From positions 1-41,142 of the forward strand of contig JAGWZB010000005.1 of assembly GCA_018969045.1 (NCBI GenBank): a stretch of DNA of 41,142 bases, in the 5' to 3' direction. Below the pieces are notes generated by a model that saw only the letters and a program-made list of their open reading frames with translations, was not told the DNA's origin and did not search any database. Of the stretch, positions 23,150 to 32,967 are shown piece after piece. The DNA comes from Planctomycetota bacterium (GTDB lineage: Bacteria > Planctomycetota > Planctomycetia > Pirellulales > Pirellulaceae). Numbering within the stretch: position 1 is the stretch's first letter; every line of letters begins with the position of its first letter. The translations under genes were made by a program, and so were the position numbers.

Positions 23150-25924
23150 ATGGATTTATTAACGAGTTGGATCTATCGACAAAATGCTTGGGCGATCGCC
23201 CAGCAGGACACGCGCGTCTACTACCAATGGATGCGTTTAGAACAACTCGATCAGTGGCATCATTGGTTTCTATTGGCCTTGTGTCTCTTGGCCATCATCG
23301 CTTGGGTCGTCTACTGGTATCGCAAAGATTGGGAGGAACTCCCGAAATCTCTCGGATACGCGCTGCTGATCCTGCGCCTGACTGCACTCCTAGGTATCCT
23401 AATCTTCTTCATGGATTTGCAGAAACGCAGCGAACGTCGAGATGTCAGATCCTCCAAAGTCGCAGTCTTGGTCGACACGAGCCTGAGCATGACCATGCCA
23501 CTGGAAGAAACCCCCGGTCGGGAATCGACAGGACCAAGCCGCATTGCAGCCATACAGAAATACCTAGGTCAATCCGGACTCATCGAGCAACTTCAAACTC
23601 AACACGATACCACCGTGTATCGCTTCGACCAAGGAACCCGACCAAGCGTCGTTGCTTCGTTTCAAAAACCGGTTGAAACCACACTCAACAGCGGCTCGCT
23701 CGATGCAAGAGAGAGATTGCTAGGTTACCTCAGAGCCACCGCATGGCTCGGTAGCTTTCTAACACTCCTTGGAATTTCCGTCATGGTTGCCAGCTTGCTG
23801 GCCCGCGCCCTGGGAAACTCGAAAAATTATCTCTCCTACGGAATCCTCTTTGGTGTCGTTTCGGCCATCAGCGGATTCGTCTTCATCGCGACGGGAATCC
23901 TCCGCGCCGATACCATTCCATGGCAATCCCTTTGGTCTACCCAACCTCTTGCCCGAATCAAATCCGAGACGATCGAGCCTGAAAATACCAAAGAAAAACC
24001 CTTGGTCCCATCAGCCATCGCTTGGGATTCTGTCCTCAGCGCCACAGGCACAGAGTCACGCATCGGAGATGCACTCCAAGCGATCCTCGAACAAGAACAA
24101 AGCTCGACACTCGCCGGTGTGATCCTGGTAACCGATGGACGCAGCAATGCCGGAGTCGATCCCCAAAACGCGGTTTCCTTGGCTAGCAGACAAGAGGTTC
24201 GTATTTATCCCGTGGGGCTAGGTACCGACAAAAACCCAATGAATGCCAAAGTCCTCGATATGGAAGCCCCTAAACGCGTTTTCCCCGGGGATCGTTTCAG
24301 GATCACTGCACTTGTCCAAGCCTCCGGGATGCAAGGTGTGCAAGTCCCCGTCCAACTGCGCCGTCGACCCGGAGGAGGCTCTGGCGTCGGACCTACGATC
24401 GAAGAAGAACGCACCATCACTCTCCAAGCCGATGATGCGATTACCAACCTTGCTTTCGATGTCACCCCACGCGAAATCGGACCCTGGATTTACGAACTGA
24501 AGATTCTAGCCCCTACCACCGACTCGAACGCCTCGGACAACCAGTTCGAAAGCGAAGTCCGAGTTGTGGAAGCCAACTCTACCATTCTGATCCTAGCCGG
24601 AGGACCCACTCGCGAATATCAGTTTGTGCGAAACTTACTTTTCCGCGAACCCACGGTGCAATCGCACGTTTATCTGCAGTCAAGCGGACCTGGGGTTTCG
24701 CAGGAAGCCAAGCAGTTGCTAAGCGAATTTCCAAAAAACCTCGCTGAGATGACTCAGTACGATGCGGTCATCGCCTTTGATGCCGATTGGACCAAGCTGA
24801 CCGCAGAACAAATCGACGCGTTAGAGACCTGGGTGTCGCAGCAAGCAGGTGGATTGATCGTGGTGGCTGGGCCAGTGGCGACCCCTAAATGGGCCGGAAA
24901 CAGTGGAACCGGAAACCGAAACGCGGAAATCCTAAGGGGTATGGTCCCGGTCATTATGAACACTCGCGGTGCGCGATTGGTCTCGATCGGACGATTCGAA
25001 TCCGAAACCGCTTGGCCACTCTCACTTACCTCCAACGCCCTGGCTACCGACGTTTTACAAGTCGGTGCGACAGTCGAAGAAAGCAAAAGTGCGTGGGACC
25101 GCTTTCGCGGTGTCTTTAGCTTCTTCGGTTGCTATGAACCCAAACCCGCAGCAAGCGTGCTGCTGAACTTCTCCGACCCAACCACTTTGGTCAACAATTC
25201 GGCCCCCATCTACTTGGCTACCCAGTTCTACGGTAGCGGTCGCGTGGTTTTCCAAGGTGGAGGTGAGTTCTGGCGCATGCGAGAAGTTGGTGAAAAGTAC
25301 TTCGATACCTACTACACCAAACTCGTCAGGTGGGCGGGCCAAGGTCGATTGCTCCGAGACTCCGATCGCGGCATGCTACTGGTCGATAAAGAACAAGCCA
25401 TCGTCGGCGAACAAGTCATGGTTCGAGCCGTCCTAAAAGACGCTCAGTTTCAGCCCCTGATCCAAAATGAAACCATCGCCAAGCTGATCGAACCCGGCGG
25501 ACGCTCAGCCAACCTCAAACTCATGCCCCTAGCCGATCCAACCCAAGCCGGTGTTTATATCGGACAGTACATGACTAAGAAAATAGGCACCTATGAAGTC
25601 CAACTACCGATCGGTTCTCTGACCGATCAAGTCCTCCTAGCCCAACAGACGATCGTTCGAGTCCCAGCACTAGAGATTCAACGACCCCAAAGAAATGATC
25701 CTCTCCTGAGCGAATTGGCCACGAAAACCGGCGGGAAGTACTCGGTGGGGCTCGGCGAACTTGCGTCCATCGCAAGTACCATCAAACCACGTGAGCAAGT
25801 CAATTATTTACCCAATGCCCCCGACAGCGAATTTCGACAACGGCTCAACGGACTCCTGATGGCACTCATCGCAGGTGCACTGAGTCTCGAATGGCTCACC
25901 AGACGACTGAGCCGACTGGCCTAA
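23150..25924 (+). CDS. Large membrane vWA protein with an interrupted vWA domain
   Basis: The protein has 924 residues from the ATG at 23150, two bases after the previous stop. Helices lie at about 37-55 and 70-88. A vWA first strand with MIDAS D109-T-S-L-S113 follows, then two more helices (197-220 and 228-251). After the helices come the rest of a vWA domain (RIGDALQAIL, then GVILVTDGRSNAGVD at 322-336 and RIYPVGLGTDKNP). The remaining 550 residues hold beta-rich and Rossmann/amidotransferase-like segments (ILILAGGPTREYQFVRNLL; GGLIVVAGPV) and a C-terminal helix (about 902-916). It is the fourth gene of the MoxR operon. The family is seen as large vWA or glutamine-amidotransferase-like proteins in planctomycetes; the molecular role is unknown. 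Confidence 0.9.
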   Translation: MDLLTSWIYRQNAWAIAQQDTRVYYQWMRLEQLDQWHHWFLLALCLLAIIAWVVYWYRKDWEELPKSLGYALLILRLTALLGILIFFMDLQKRSERRDVRSSKVAVLVDTSLSMTMPLEETPGRESTGPSRIAAIQKYLGQSGLIEQLQTQHDTTVYRFDQGTRPSVVASFQKPVETTLNSGSLDARERLLGYLRATAWLGSFLTLLGISVMVASLLARALGNSKNYLSYGILFGVVSAISGFVFIATGILRADTIPWQSLWSTQPLARIKSETIEPENTKEKPLVPSAIAWDSVLSATGTESRIGDALQAILEQEQSSTLAGVILVTDGRSNAGVDPQNAVSLASRQEVRIYPVGLGTDKNPMNAKVLDMEAPKRVFPGDRFRITALVQASGMQGVQVPVQLRRRPGGGSGVGPTIEEERTITLQADDAITNLAFDVTPREIGPWIYELKILAPTTDSNASDNQFESEVRVVEANSTILILAGGPTREYQFVRNLLFREPTVQSHVYLQSSGPGVSQEAKQLLSEFPKNLAEMTQYDAVIAFDADWTKLTAEQIDALETWVSQQAGGLIVVAGPVATPKWAGNSGTGNRNAEILRGMVPVIMNTRGARLVSIGRFESETAWPLSLTSNALATDVLQVGATVEESKSAWDRFRGVFSFFGCYEPKPAASVLLNFSDPTTLVNNSAPIYLATQFYGSGRVVFQGGGEFWRMREVGEKYFDTYYTKLVRWAGQGRLLRDSDRGMLLVDKEQAIVGEQVMVRAVLKDAQFQPLIQNETIAKLIEPGGRSANLKLMPLADPTQAGVYIGQYMTKKIGTYEVQLPIGSLTDQVLLAQQTIVRVPALEIQRPQRNDPLLSELATKTGGKYSVGLGELASIASTIKPREQVNYLPNAPDSEFRQRLNGLLMALIAGALSLEWLTRRLSRLA

Positions 25925-25933
25925 AGTAGTCCT

Positions 25934-25953
25934 GCGGGTCCTATTGGACCTGC
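25934..25953. terminator. Hairpin between convergent genes
   Basis: GCGGGTCC and GGACCTGC form an 8-bp stem (one G-U pair) around TATT, placed at the meeting point of the vWA gene and the kinase gene and overlapping the kinase stop. It could act for both strands, but there is no T-run. Confidence 0.4.
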
Positions 25954-28280
25954 TCTACATACCACTTCTGAATCGCTTCTGTAGGCAATCCGTATTCTTC
26001 AATTTCGCTGATCAGTCGTTGAAAATCGAACTGGTCATTCTGACCACAAGCCCGCCGTGCAGCGCGTGCCTCACGCTCTGCAAGCTTTTCCTCAGCACTC
26101 CCAGGTTGGTCCGCAAGGATCGCTTGCCAACGGAAATATTTCGATTTCAAAAGCCCCACTTCCTTCCCTAATTGAAAATCATGCAGAGCTTCGTAATACG
26201 CTTGCCGCTGGGGAGCCATGATCGTTTGCTCCCAACGAAGAGCTAACTCGATCGCCTCCTGATAACGCTTGCACGAAAACAAAACCCGGAACCTGCTCGG
26301 ATACGTCGCGATCAACCGATCAAAAACTCGCCAATCCTCATGATCGCTGACTTTAGGGTCGGAAATCAACGCGTCCAGTGATGCAAACGCTCGATCTGAT
26401 TCATCCTCCTTGCCCGTTTCTAAAAGCAACACACCTAATTCCGATAAAGCACGGATCTGAAGGATCAAGAACTCCAACCGATGTGGGAATTTCCGATAAG
26501 CCTCATCCGTAGATTTACAAACCGATTCGAAAAGCCGAATTCTCTCGTCGAGATCTTCTGGTCTGCCTGCTAGAAAGTACGAACGCAGATACTTCGCATG
26601 CAACATCGTATCCTGAGCAAATTCATCGTCTGGATGCTCCGCAAGATAATCCTCTGCTGCCGAAATTGACTTTGCGGTCCAAATCCGTCCAGGAGATTCG
26701 GCCGTCAAATCGCCCTCAAAAAGTACAGCCATCAAGTACAGGCCATTGATCATGGGTATGTCCAACTTCTGATCTTTAGCCACCCTACTGTTATACAACC
26801 CGATATACTCGAGCGACTTGACCCTAAACTCCTTTGCCTTCTGAAGCTTCTGCTCTTTCGATTCTTTCAGGCTTACGGTCGACTCATGAAAATAGCACAA
26901 GGATATGTAGTGACTCATCACTTCCAAGTGTCGGATAAGTCGTAAATCATTAGGGGCTAGTTGAAAAGCTTCCTCCAAGACAGGGAATTTTTGTTGAAGA
27001 TTCTCAAGTAACTCCGAGGGTGAAACGCGTTTGCCAGCTAAAACCGAATCGTTGATCGAACTGTTGGTTCCAAGCATCGACTGAAGGAATAACTCGCTGA
27101 TCTTGCCTTTCTCCTGAGCAAGGTTCCGTTGCACCCTCCACTCGCGGTCCAGGACCAGGACGAAGGTCAGAAGCGAAGCAATCAGTGTTCCTAAAAAGAT
27201 CGCAAGCCTCGGGTGGTTGCAGACCAACGCTTTTAGGGATTCCCAGGGCGTCGGTGTTGCGATACTGATAATCTCACCGTTTAGAAAACGCCGAAGGTCT
27301 TCGGCCAAATCACCCGCACTGCGATACCGCGACCTGGAGTCTTTTTGCAAACACTTGGCGATAATCGCTTCAAGACTCGATGGCACCTGAAGCCCCGTCC
27401 GACGAGGTTTAAGGCTCGTGTTTTGCACGATATTCGTCAACGTCTGAAAATGCCCTCGGTCATCAAATGGATGGACTCGATAAACCAACTCATGAAGAAT
27501 GACTCCTAAGGAGAACAGATCCGATGGAGTCCGCATCGCCTTGCCTTGTACCTGCTCGGGCGACATGTAGGCAAGCGTTCCTAAAATCTCCCCGTAATTG
27601 GTCAAAGGTTCCTCGGGTGAATGATCTAACTTCTTCGAAAGGCCAAAATCTGTCAGCAATGGCCAAAGCCCCAATCCTTCGCTATCGAGAGGATCGCAAG
27701 CTTTTAACAAGATATTGCCCGGCTTGATATCTCGGTGTAGCACCGGTATCGAGTGCGCCTCCTGCAATGCATCGGCCACCTTGCTGATAAGCCATGCTGC
27801 CTGCCTTGGCGAATAATCGATCGACAGATCTGATAATGCATTGGCAAGCGATCCACAATCGGCTAACTCAACGACATGGTAGACGACGCCGTCGATTTGC
27901 CCTGTCTCGAAATGCTCGATCACATTTGGATGTTTCAGAGACGATAAGACCTTTCCTTCAAATTCAAACCGTTCGCGCGGAATACGCTGATTGGCCTTCG
28001 ATGGCCTTAGCACCTTCACGGCTACACGTCGGCCAAAACACTGCCGAGCGTTGGCGGCAAATACCAATCCGTAAGCCCCCAAGCCTAAACACTCGATTTC
28101 CGAGAATCTTGGTGCTGAGTCCCTAGACGTCACACTCTCTAACCACGATCTGCACTCGCTTCGGTCCTGGGAATCAACAGTGTCGATTCGATGCTCGTCT
28201 CGAGCCAAATCGCACTGGTTTTGTATTCGCAGTATCTCCGCACTACTTGGCTCAGAAGATTCAGGCAAAAGTTTAGGCAT
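25941..28280 (-). CDS. Transmembrane Ser/Thr protein kinase with TPR-like C-terminus
   Basis: This is a Hanks-type kinase of about 779 residues. The ATG at 28280 is favoured by GGAG 9 nt upstream, although an in-frame ATG at 28301 overlaps pyrC. The kinase domain (about 58-335) has GLGAYGLVF, the lysine in VAVKVL (about 89), HRDIKPGNIL (182-191), DFG (211-213) and GTLAYMSPEQ, so it looks active. One helix near 360-377 anchors it. The C-terminal 400 residues are helical and repeat-like, probably a TPR-type sensor or scaffold. This is the common layout of planctomycete kinases. It follows pyrC by 4 nt and probably shares its transcript. Confidence 0.93.
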   Translation of the reverse strand: MPKLLPESSEPSSAEILRIQNQCDLARDEHRIDTVDSQDRSECRSWLESVTSRDSAPRFSEIECLGLGAYGLVFAANARQCFGRRVAVKVLRPSKANQRIPRERFEFEGKVLSSLKHPNVIEHFETGQIDGVVYHVVELADCGSLANALSDLSIDYSPRQAAWLISKVADALQEAHSIPVLHRDIKPGNILLKACDPLDSEGLGLWPLLTDFGLSKKLDHSPEEPLTNYGEILGTLAYMSPEQVQGKAMRTPSDLFSLGVILHELVYRVHPFDDRGHFQTLTNIVQNTSLKPRRTGLQVPSSLEAIIAKCLQKDSRSRYRSAGDLAEDLRRFLNGEIISIATPTPWESLKALVCNHPRLAIFLGTLIASLLTFVLVLDREWRVQRNLAQEKGKISELFLQSMLGTNSSINDSVLAGKRVSPSELLENLQQKFPVLEEAFQLAPNDLRLIRHLEVMSHYISLCYFHESTVSLKESKEQKLQKAKEFRVKSLEYIGLYNSRVAKDQKLDIPMINGLYLMAVLFEGDLTAESPGRIWTAKSISAAEDYLAEHPDDEFAQDTMLHAKYLRSYFLAGRPEDLDERIRLFESVCKSTDEAYRKFPHRLEFLILQIRALSELGVLLLETGKEDESDRAFASLDALISDPKVSDHEDWRVFDRLIATYPSRFRVLFSCKRYQEAIELALRWEQTIMAPQRQAYYEALHDFQLGKEVGLLKSKYFRWQAILADQPGSAEEKLAEREARAARRACGQNDQFDFQRLISEIEEYGLPTEAIQKWYVEQVQ

Positions 28281-28284
28281 AGAT

Positions 28285-29676
28285 CTACACTCCAATCCCA
28301 TCGGGCGTGCTCCAGTAACCGCCGCGTTGGTGATCGAATACCAACCGCTTGGCAGGCCCTGTGTCGCCCACGGACCGCTGGTGCATCAACCCCTGATCCG
28401 TTTCCGTTAGCTCATAGACTAATTGGCCATTGCACCAAGTCTTGATCGGCCATCCATGCAAGGTCGTTCCATGCCAAGGGGACCATTTGGATTTGGTCCA
28501 CTGTTTGCTGTTGTCTATCGTGCGACTGAGCTTCGGATCCACCAACACCACGTCGGCATCGTAACCCACCTCGATTCGCCCCTTACCGACAATCCCCCAT
28601 ACCCGCGCCGGCGCATCAGCGGTCCAAGAAGCGATCTGATTCCAAGTGCACTCGCCTCGCCAAGCACGATCCAATAGCAAAGCAAAATAATTTTCCACCG
28701 CTGGCAGTCCGCTAGGTGACAATGGATACGGCTGCGACTTTTCTTCCAATGTATGCGGGGCGTGGTCCGTCGCCACCACCTGTATCTTGCCTTCAACGAG
28801 CGCTTGCCACAAAAGCTGATTGTCCCTGGCCGACTTGATCGACGGATTCATCTGGATCAAACTCCCAAGCCGATCATAATCATCGACATTGAAATACCAG
28901 TGGTGTGGGCATAACTCCGAAGTGATCAATCCGCCATGCGACTCTAAAAGAGGTATTTCGTCCGCCGTACTCACATGCAATACATGAAAACGATGGTTGT
29001 GTCGCACGGCCAAATCGATCGCCCTACGCGTCGCGATGATCGCAGCTTGATAATCTCTAATTTTGGAATGATCGTGAATCGTCAAGCTAGTCCCAAGGCG
29101 TGCTTGATTGGCACGCACCGTCGACTCGTCTTCGCAATGAGCACAGATCGGTACTTTCGTCTCTGCGAAGATTCGCTCGAGTGCTTCTTGCTCGTCGACA
29201 AGCAAATCCCCAGTGCTCGAACCGATAAAAATCTTGATCCCGGGTATCCCGCTTGCCACTTTGAGTGACTCGATGTTGGTTGCCGTAGCGCCCATGTAGA
29301 AACCAAAATTAACCAGGGACTTGCTCGCAGCAATCGCGTATTTTTGCTCGATGAGCTCCTGATTGATCGCCGCCGGCTTGGTGTTGGGCATCTCCAAATA
29401 ACTCGTCACACCACCAGCCGCACATGCACAACTGGCTGTCCCCAAGTCCTCTTTGTGAGTCAGCCCAGGCTCCCGAAAATGCACTTGATCGTCAATCAAG
29501 CCAGGAAATAAAACCAATTCACTTGCATCGATCACTGCATCAGCACGGGTGTTCGGAGCCGCGTCGACCGAAGCGATCTTGCCATCTCGCAACAAAATAT
29601 TGCTCGTGGCCACTTGGTCAGGAAAAACAACCTGTGCGTTTCGAATCAGCGTCGTACCATGCATAGTTCGGGTCAT
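28285..29676 (-). CDS. pyrC: Dihydroorotase, class I, with variant first metal motif
   Basis: This amidohydrolase closes carbamoyl-aspartate to dihydroorotate in pyrimidine synthesis. It has 463 residues. Recognisable are the bridging lysine K148 in [10 protein letters not shown]180 in ICAHCEDE, H231/H234 in HVLHVST and D304 in [12 protein letters not shown]. The usual HxH near the N-terminus reads Q64-V-H66 ([11 protein letters not shown]), so one zinc ligand is replaced. The same [14 protein letters not shown] block is familiar to me from Bacteroidetes-type dihydroorotases, so this is likely a natural subtype and not damage. GAGG lies 8 nt before the ATG. The kinase gene follows 4 nt after the stop. 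Confidence 0.9.
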   Translation of the reverse strand: MTRTMHGTTLIRNAQVVFPDQVATSNILLRDGKIASVDAAPNTRADAVIDASELVLFPGLIDDQVHFREPGLTHKEDLGTASCACAAGGVTSYLEMPNTKPAAINQELIEQKYAIAASKSLVNFGFYMGATATNIESLKVASGIPGIKIFIGSSTGDLLVDEQEALERIFAETKVPICAHCEDESTVRANQARLGTSLTIHDHSKIRDYQAAIIATRRAIDLAVRHNHRFHVLHVSTADEIPLLESHGGLITSELCPHHWYFNVDDYDRLGSLIQMNPSIKSARDNQLLWQALVEGKIQVVATDHAPHTLEEKSQPYPLSPSGLPAVENYFALLLDRAWRGECTWNQIASWTADAPARVWGIVGKGRIEVGYDADVVLVDPKLSRTIDNSKQWTKSKWSPWHGTTLHGWPIKTWCNGQLVYELTETDQGLMHQRSVGDTGPAKRLVFDHQRGGYWSTPDGIGV

Positions 29677-29838
29677 GAATCGAGCCTCGCTGAAAATCTA
29701 ATCCATTAAAAGTAAAAACACGCTCAGTACAATTATCCAAAAATCACCTAGAATAGCGAGTCTCCGACAAGCTTTTGTCCCGCCAACGCATCCTCCCTGG
29801 AATAATTCCCCCACCTTTCTTGTGAGCCACCAGATCCC

Positions 29839-31329
29839 ATGATCGCAAACTTTAAATTGTTCGCTACGGCCCTCCTTTCCCTGGCATTGACCCTTGGCTG
29901 GCTGGGGGCCCAAGAACCCGAACCATGGGATTCACGCAGCTGGAGCAACCGGATCGAAATCGCTCTGCGTCAAGGCAATGCCGAACAAGCCCTCGAAGAG
30001 ATCAACCGAGCAATCACCAAAGCACCAGACCAATCTCAGCTATATCTGATTCGCGGATCGCTGCTATTTCGAAGCGGAAAAATCAATGAATCGTTGCCAG
30101 ATTTTGATAAAGTCATCGAATTGGATCCCCCGCTCAAACCCTATCTTTGGCAACGTGGAATCGCTCTGTACTACGCAGAAAAATATCAAGAAGGCCTCGA
30201 TCAATTTGCAGTCCATCGAGACGTCAATCCCAACGACGTCGAAAACGCCTTCTGGCACTTCCTTTGCAACACCAAAATCAACGGAGTCAAAGCAGCCCAA
30301 AAGGATGTACTCCTCTCAGGCAACGACGAACGTGTTCCGATGATGCAAGTCCAACAGATGATCCAAGGAAAAGCTACGGTCGAGCAAGTCATCGCCGCAG
30401 CCGAGAAAAATCGCAAACTGATCAACGGCTCCGATTACGATCGCTTCTACGGCTACCTCTACGTAGGCTTATACTACGATGCGACCGGCAACCGAGTCAA
30501 AGCTCTTGAATGGATGGAGAAATGCGTCGCTCTTGGAGTCGCTGGCTACATGGGTGATGTCGCAAAAGTCCACCTGGATACTCTCAAAAAAGAAGTGCTA
30601 GGTGCCGATTCTCCCAACAAACAACGAGGCAAATGGGTATCGCTTTTCAACGGAAAAGACCTTACGGGTTGGACTCCCAAAATTCGAGGATTCAAACTCG
30701 GTGAAAATTATGCCAATACGTTTCGCGTCCAAGACGGATTGCTGCAAGTACGTTACGACGGGTACGAGAAATTCGACGAGCGATTCGGTCACCTCTTCTA
30801 CGACGGCATTTACTCCAAATATCGCCTTCGCATCGAATACCGATTCGTAGGCCAGCAAGCTACCGGAGGTCCTGGTTGGGCGATCCGTAACAGCGGTGTA
30901 ATGCTCCACGGACAACGACCGGAAACCATGACCATCGATCAGGATTTTCCTTGTTCCATCGAAGCCCAATTCCTGGGCGGCAATGGCAAAGACCCCCGCA
31001 CCACCTTGAACCTATGCACCCCAGGAACCAACGTCGAAATCGATGGCAAGCTCTTCACTCCTCACTGCACAAACTCAAAATCGAAAACCTACCACGGCGA
31101 TCAATGGATCACTGCGGAATTCGAAGTCCTAGGCAACGAAGTCATTCGCCATATCATCGATGATCAAGTCGTTTTGGAATACCAGAAACCCCAGCTTGAT
31201 CCCAAAGACGCGAATGCAAAACCGCTGATACGCGATGGCATGCTCCAAATCGATCGAGGCTCAATCTCTCTGCAATCAGAAAGCCATCCAATCGATTTCA
31301 GGAAAGTCGAAATCATGGTTCTCGAATAA
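29839..31329 (+). CDS. Secreted TPR-DUF1080 protein
   Basis: The protein has 496 residues. A signal peptide (about 1-24, ending LGAQ) exports it. Tetratricopeptide repeats cover about 34-145, and a further one lies near 203-235 (NAEQALEEINRAITKAPDQSQLYLIRGSLLF; KINESLPDFDKVIELDP). The C-terminal half (266-495) is a DUF1080/3-keto-disaccharide hydrolase domain beginning KWVSLFNGKDLTGW and ending SISLQSESHPIDFRKVEIMVLE, a jelly-roll fold usually acting on or binding sugars. DUF1080 proteins are abundant in planctomycetes, but a TPR front end is less usual. It starts the plus-strand pair with selO (15-nt gap) and is divergent from pyrC. Its target is unknown. Confidence 0.9.
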   Translation: MIANFKLFATALLSLALTLGWLGAQEPEPWDSRSWSNRIEIALRQGNAEQALEEINRAITKAPDQSQLYLIRGSLLFRSGKINESLPDFDKVIELDPPLKPYLWQRGIALYYAEKYQEGLDQFAVHRDVNPNDVENAFWHFLCNTKINGVKAAQKDVLLSGNDERVPMMQVQQMIQGKATVEQVIAAAEKNRKLINGSDYDRFYGYLYVGLYYDATGNRVKALEWMEKCVALGVAGYMGDVAKVHLDTLKKEVLGADSPNKQRGKWVSLFNGKDLTGWTPKIRGFKLGENYANTFRVQDGLLQVRYDGYEKFDERFGHLFYDGIYSKYRLRIEYRFVGQQATGGPGWAIRNSGVMLHGQRPETMTIDQDFPCSIEAQFLGGNGKDPRTTLNLCTPGTNVEIDGKLFTPHCTNSKSKTYHGDQWITAEFEVLGNEVIRHIIDDQVVLEYQKPQLDPKDANAKPLIRDGMLQIDRGSISLQSESHPIDFRKVEIMVLE

Positions 31330-31344
31330 TCGATCCATCCTCCT

Positions 31345-32967
31345 ATGCCTCTAAAATTCGACAACCGATTTGTAAGCCTGCTTCCCGGAGAAAACATAGC
31401 CCAGATCGACGGTAGTACCCAACTATCTCGTAAAGTCCTAGGTGCATGTTACTCAAATACACTACCCGTGAAGCCTAGCGATCCTAGATTGCTTGCCCAT
31501 GCATCCGAAGTTGCAGAATTGATTGGGCTAAGCCCTTCGGAAGTGCATAGCCAGTGGTTCCTCGATGCATTCTCTGGCCGCAAGCTGCTTGCCGACATGG
31601 AACCTTTTGCTATGTGCTATGGTGGTCATCAATTTGGACACTGGGCAGGTCAACTCGGAGATGGTCGAGCAATCAATCTGGGTGAAGTAGTCAACCCCGT
31701 CGGCCAGCGATGGATGCTGCAACTCAAAGGAGCAGGCCCAACCCCCTATTCTAGAAACGCCGATGGTTTTGCTGTGCTTCGCTCGAGCGTCAGGGAGTTT
31801 CTTTGCTCTGAAGCTATGCATCATCTGGGGGTACCGACGACCCGGGCTCTATCGCTAATAGGTACCGGTGATCTTGTTGTCAGAGACATGTTCTACGACG
31901 GGCGACCCCGAAGAGAACCAGGGGCCATCGTTTGCCGAGTCGCTCCTACCTTCGTCCGCTTTGGCAACTTCGAAATTTTTAGTTCACGTCAGGATCTGAA
32001 AATCCTCAAGCAACTGATCGACCATGTAATCCGAACAGACTTTCCTGAATTGGCCGATGGAAAGCAAGAAATCGATTCAGGAATCATCGTCACTTGGTTT
32101 CGGGAAATATGTCGTCGAACCGCCGTGATGATTGTTCATTGGATGCGAGTCGGATTCGTACACGGTGTCATGAATACCGACAACATGTCGATACTCGGCC
32201 TTACAATCGATTATGGTCCCTACGGATGGCTCGAAGATTACGATCCAACCTGGACACCCAACACTACGGACGCCCAGGGCCGTAGGTACTGCTATGGCCA
32301 ACAACCCCAAATCGCCTACTGGAACCTGGCTCAACTTGCCAACTCCATCGGCCCCTGCGTTGACGACAAAGAATCCCTCGAAGAAGCCATGTCTGTGTAT
32401 GTCGATACCATTCAAGAACATTGGCAAAATACGATGCTCGCTAAGCTGGGACTGCAGCGGTGGACACCGACGGAAGACTCGCTGCTAGAATCCCTTTTTG
32501 AACTCCTGCGCAGCATCGAAACCGATATGACTTGGTTCTATCGATTGCTGGCAACATGGCCTATCGGGCACCAGCCAACTGAGGATCAACCAGACAGAAA
32601 AGCCGCTGCACTGGTTCACTTTCATGAAGCTTTCTATCGACCCGAGCAATGCGACAATGATTACGCAGCGCGATTAAACGCATGGCTAAATCGCTATGAT
32701 CAGCGAGTCTTGCAAGATCACAACGATGCGCGTCACAGGCAAGCGATCATGGATCGGACGAACCCTCTGTATGTGCTTCGCAATTACCTCGCACAAGAAG
32801 CGATCGACCTAGCTCAAGAGCAGGGCGACCCCGGGCTGATTATGGAGCTACTTGATGTCCTAAGGAATCCTTACCGAGAGCAGCCGGGGAAGGAACGCTT
32901 TGCAAAGAAACGTCCCGAATGGGCTCGCAACCGTCCAGGTTGTTCGATGCTATCGTGCAGCTCTTAG
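31345..32967 (+). CDS. selO: SelO/YdiU protein adenylyltransferase (AMPylase)
   Basis: This pseudokinase-fold enzyme transfers AMP to Ser, Thr or Tyr residues of proteins, with a role in redox stress. It has 540 residues. The signatures are GGHQFGHWAGQLGDGRA (93-109), the nucleotide-binding K128 in QLKGAGPTPYSR, HGVMNTDNMSILGLTIDYGPYGW (273-295, with the catalytic and metal-binding Asn/Asp) and RNPYREQPG near the end. The C-terminus GCSMLSCSS carries the conserved C-terminal Cys pair, in which the eukaryotic form has selenocysteine. It lies 15 nt after the DUF1080 gene. Its stop overlaps by 4 nt the stop of aroC on the opposite strand. Confidence 0.95.
   Translation: MPLKFDNRFVSLLPGENIAQIDGSTQLSRKVLGACYSNTLPVKPSDPRLLAHASEVAELIGLSPSEVHSQWFLDAFSGRKLLADMEPFAMCYGGHQFGHWAGQLGDGRAINLGEVVNPVGQRWMLQLKGAGPTPYSRNADGFAVLRSSVREFLCSEAMHHLGVPTTRALSLIGTGDLVVRDMFYDGRPRREPGAIVCRVAPTFVRFGNFEIFSSRQDLKILKQLIDHVIRTDFPELADGKQEIDSGIIVTWFREICRRTAVMIVHWMRVGFVHGVMNTDNMSILGLTIDYGPYGWLEDYDPTWTPNTTDAQGRRYCYGQQPQIAYWNLAQLANSIGPCVDDKESLEEAMSVYVDTIQEHWQNTMLAKLGLQRWTPTEDSLLESLFELLRSIETDMTWFYRLLATWPIGHQPTEDQPDRKAAALVHFHEAFYRPEQCDNDYAARLNAWLNRYDQRVLQDHNDARHRQAIMDRTNPLYVLRNYLAQEAIDLAQEQGDPGLIMELLDVLRNPYREQPGKERFAKKRPEWARNRPGCSMLSCSS

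Noticed and set aside
29775-29806. TTGTCC and AATAAT before the DUF1080 gene as a promoter
   Set aside because: The 20-nt spacer and poor hexamers make it unconvincing.
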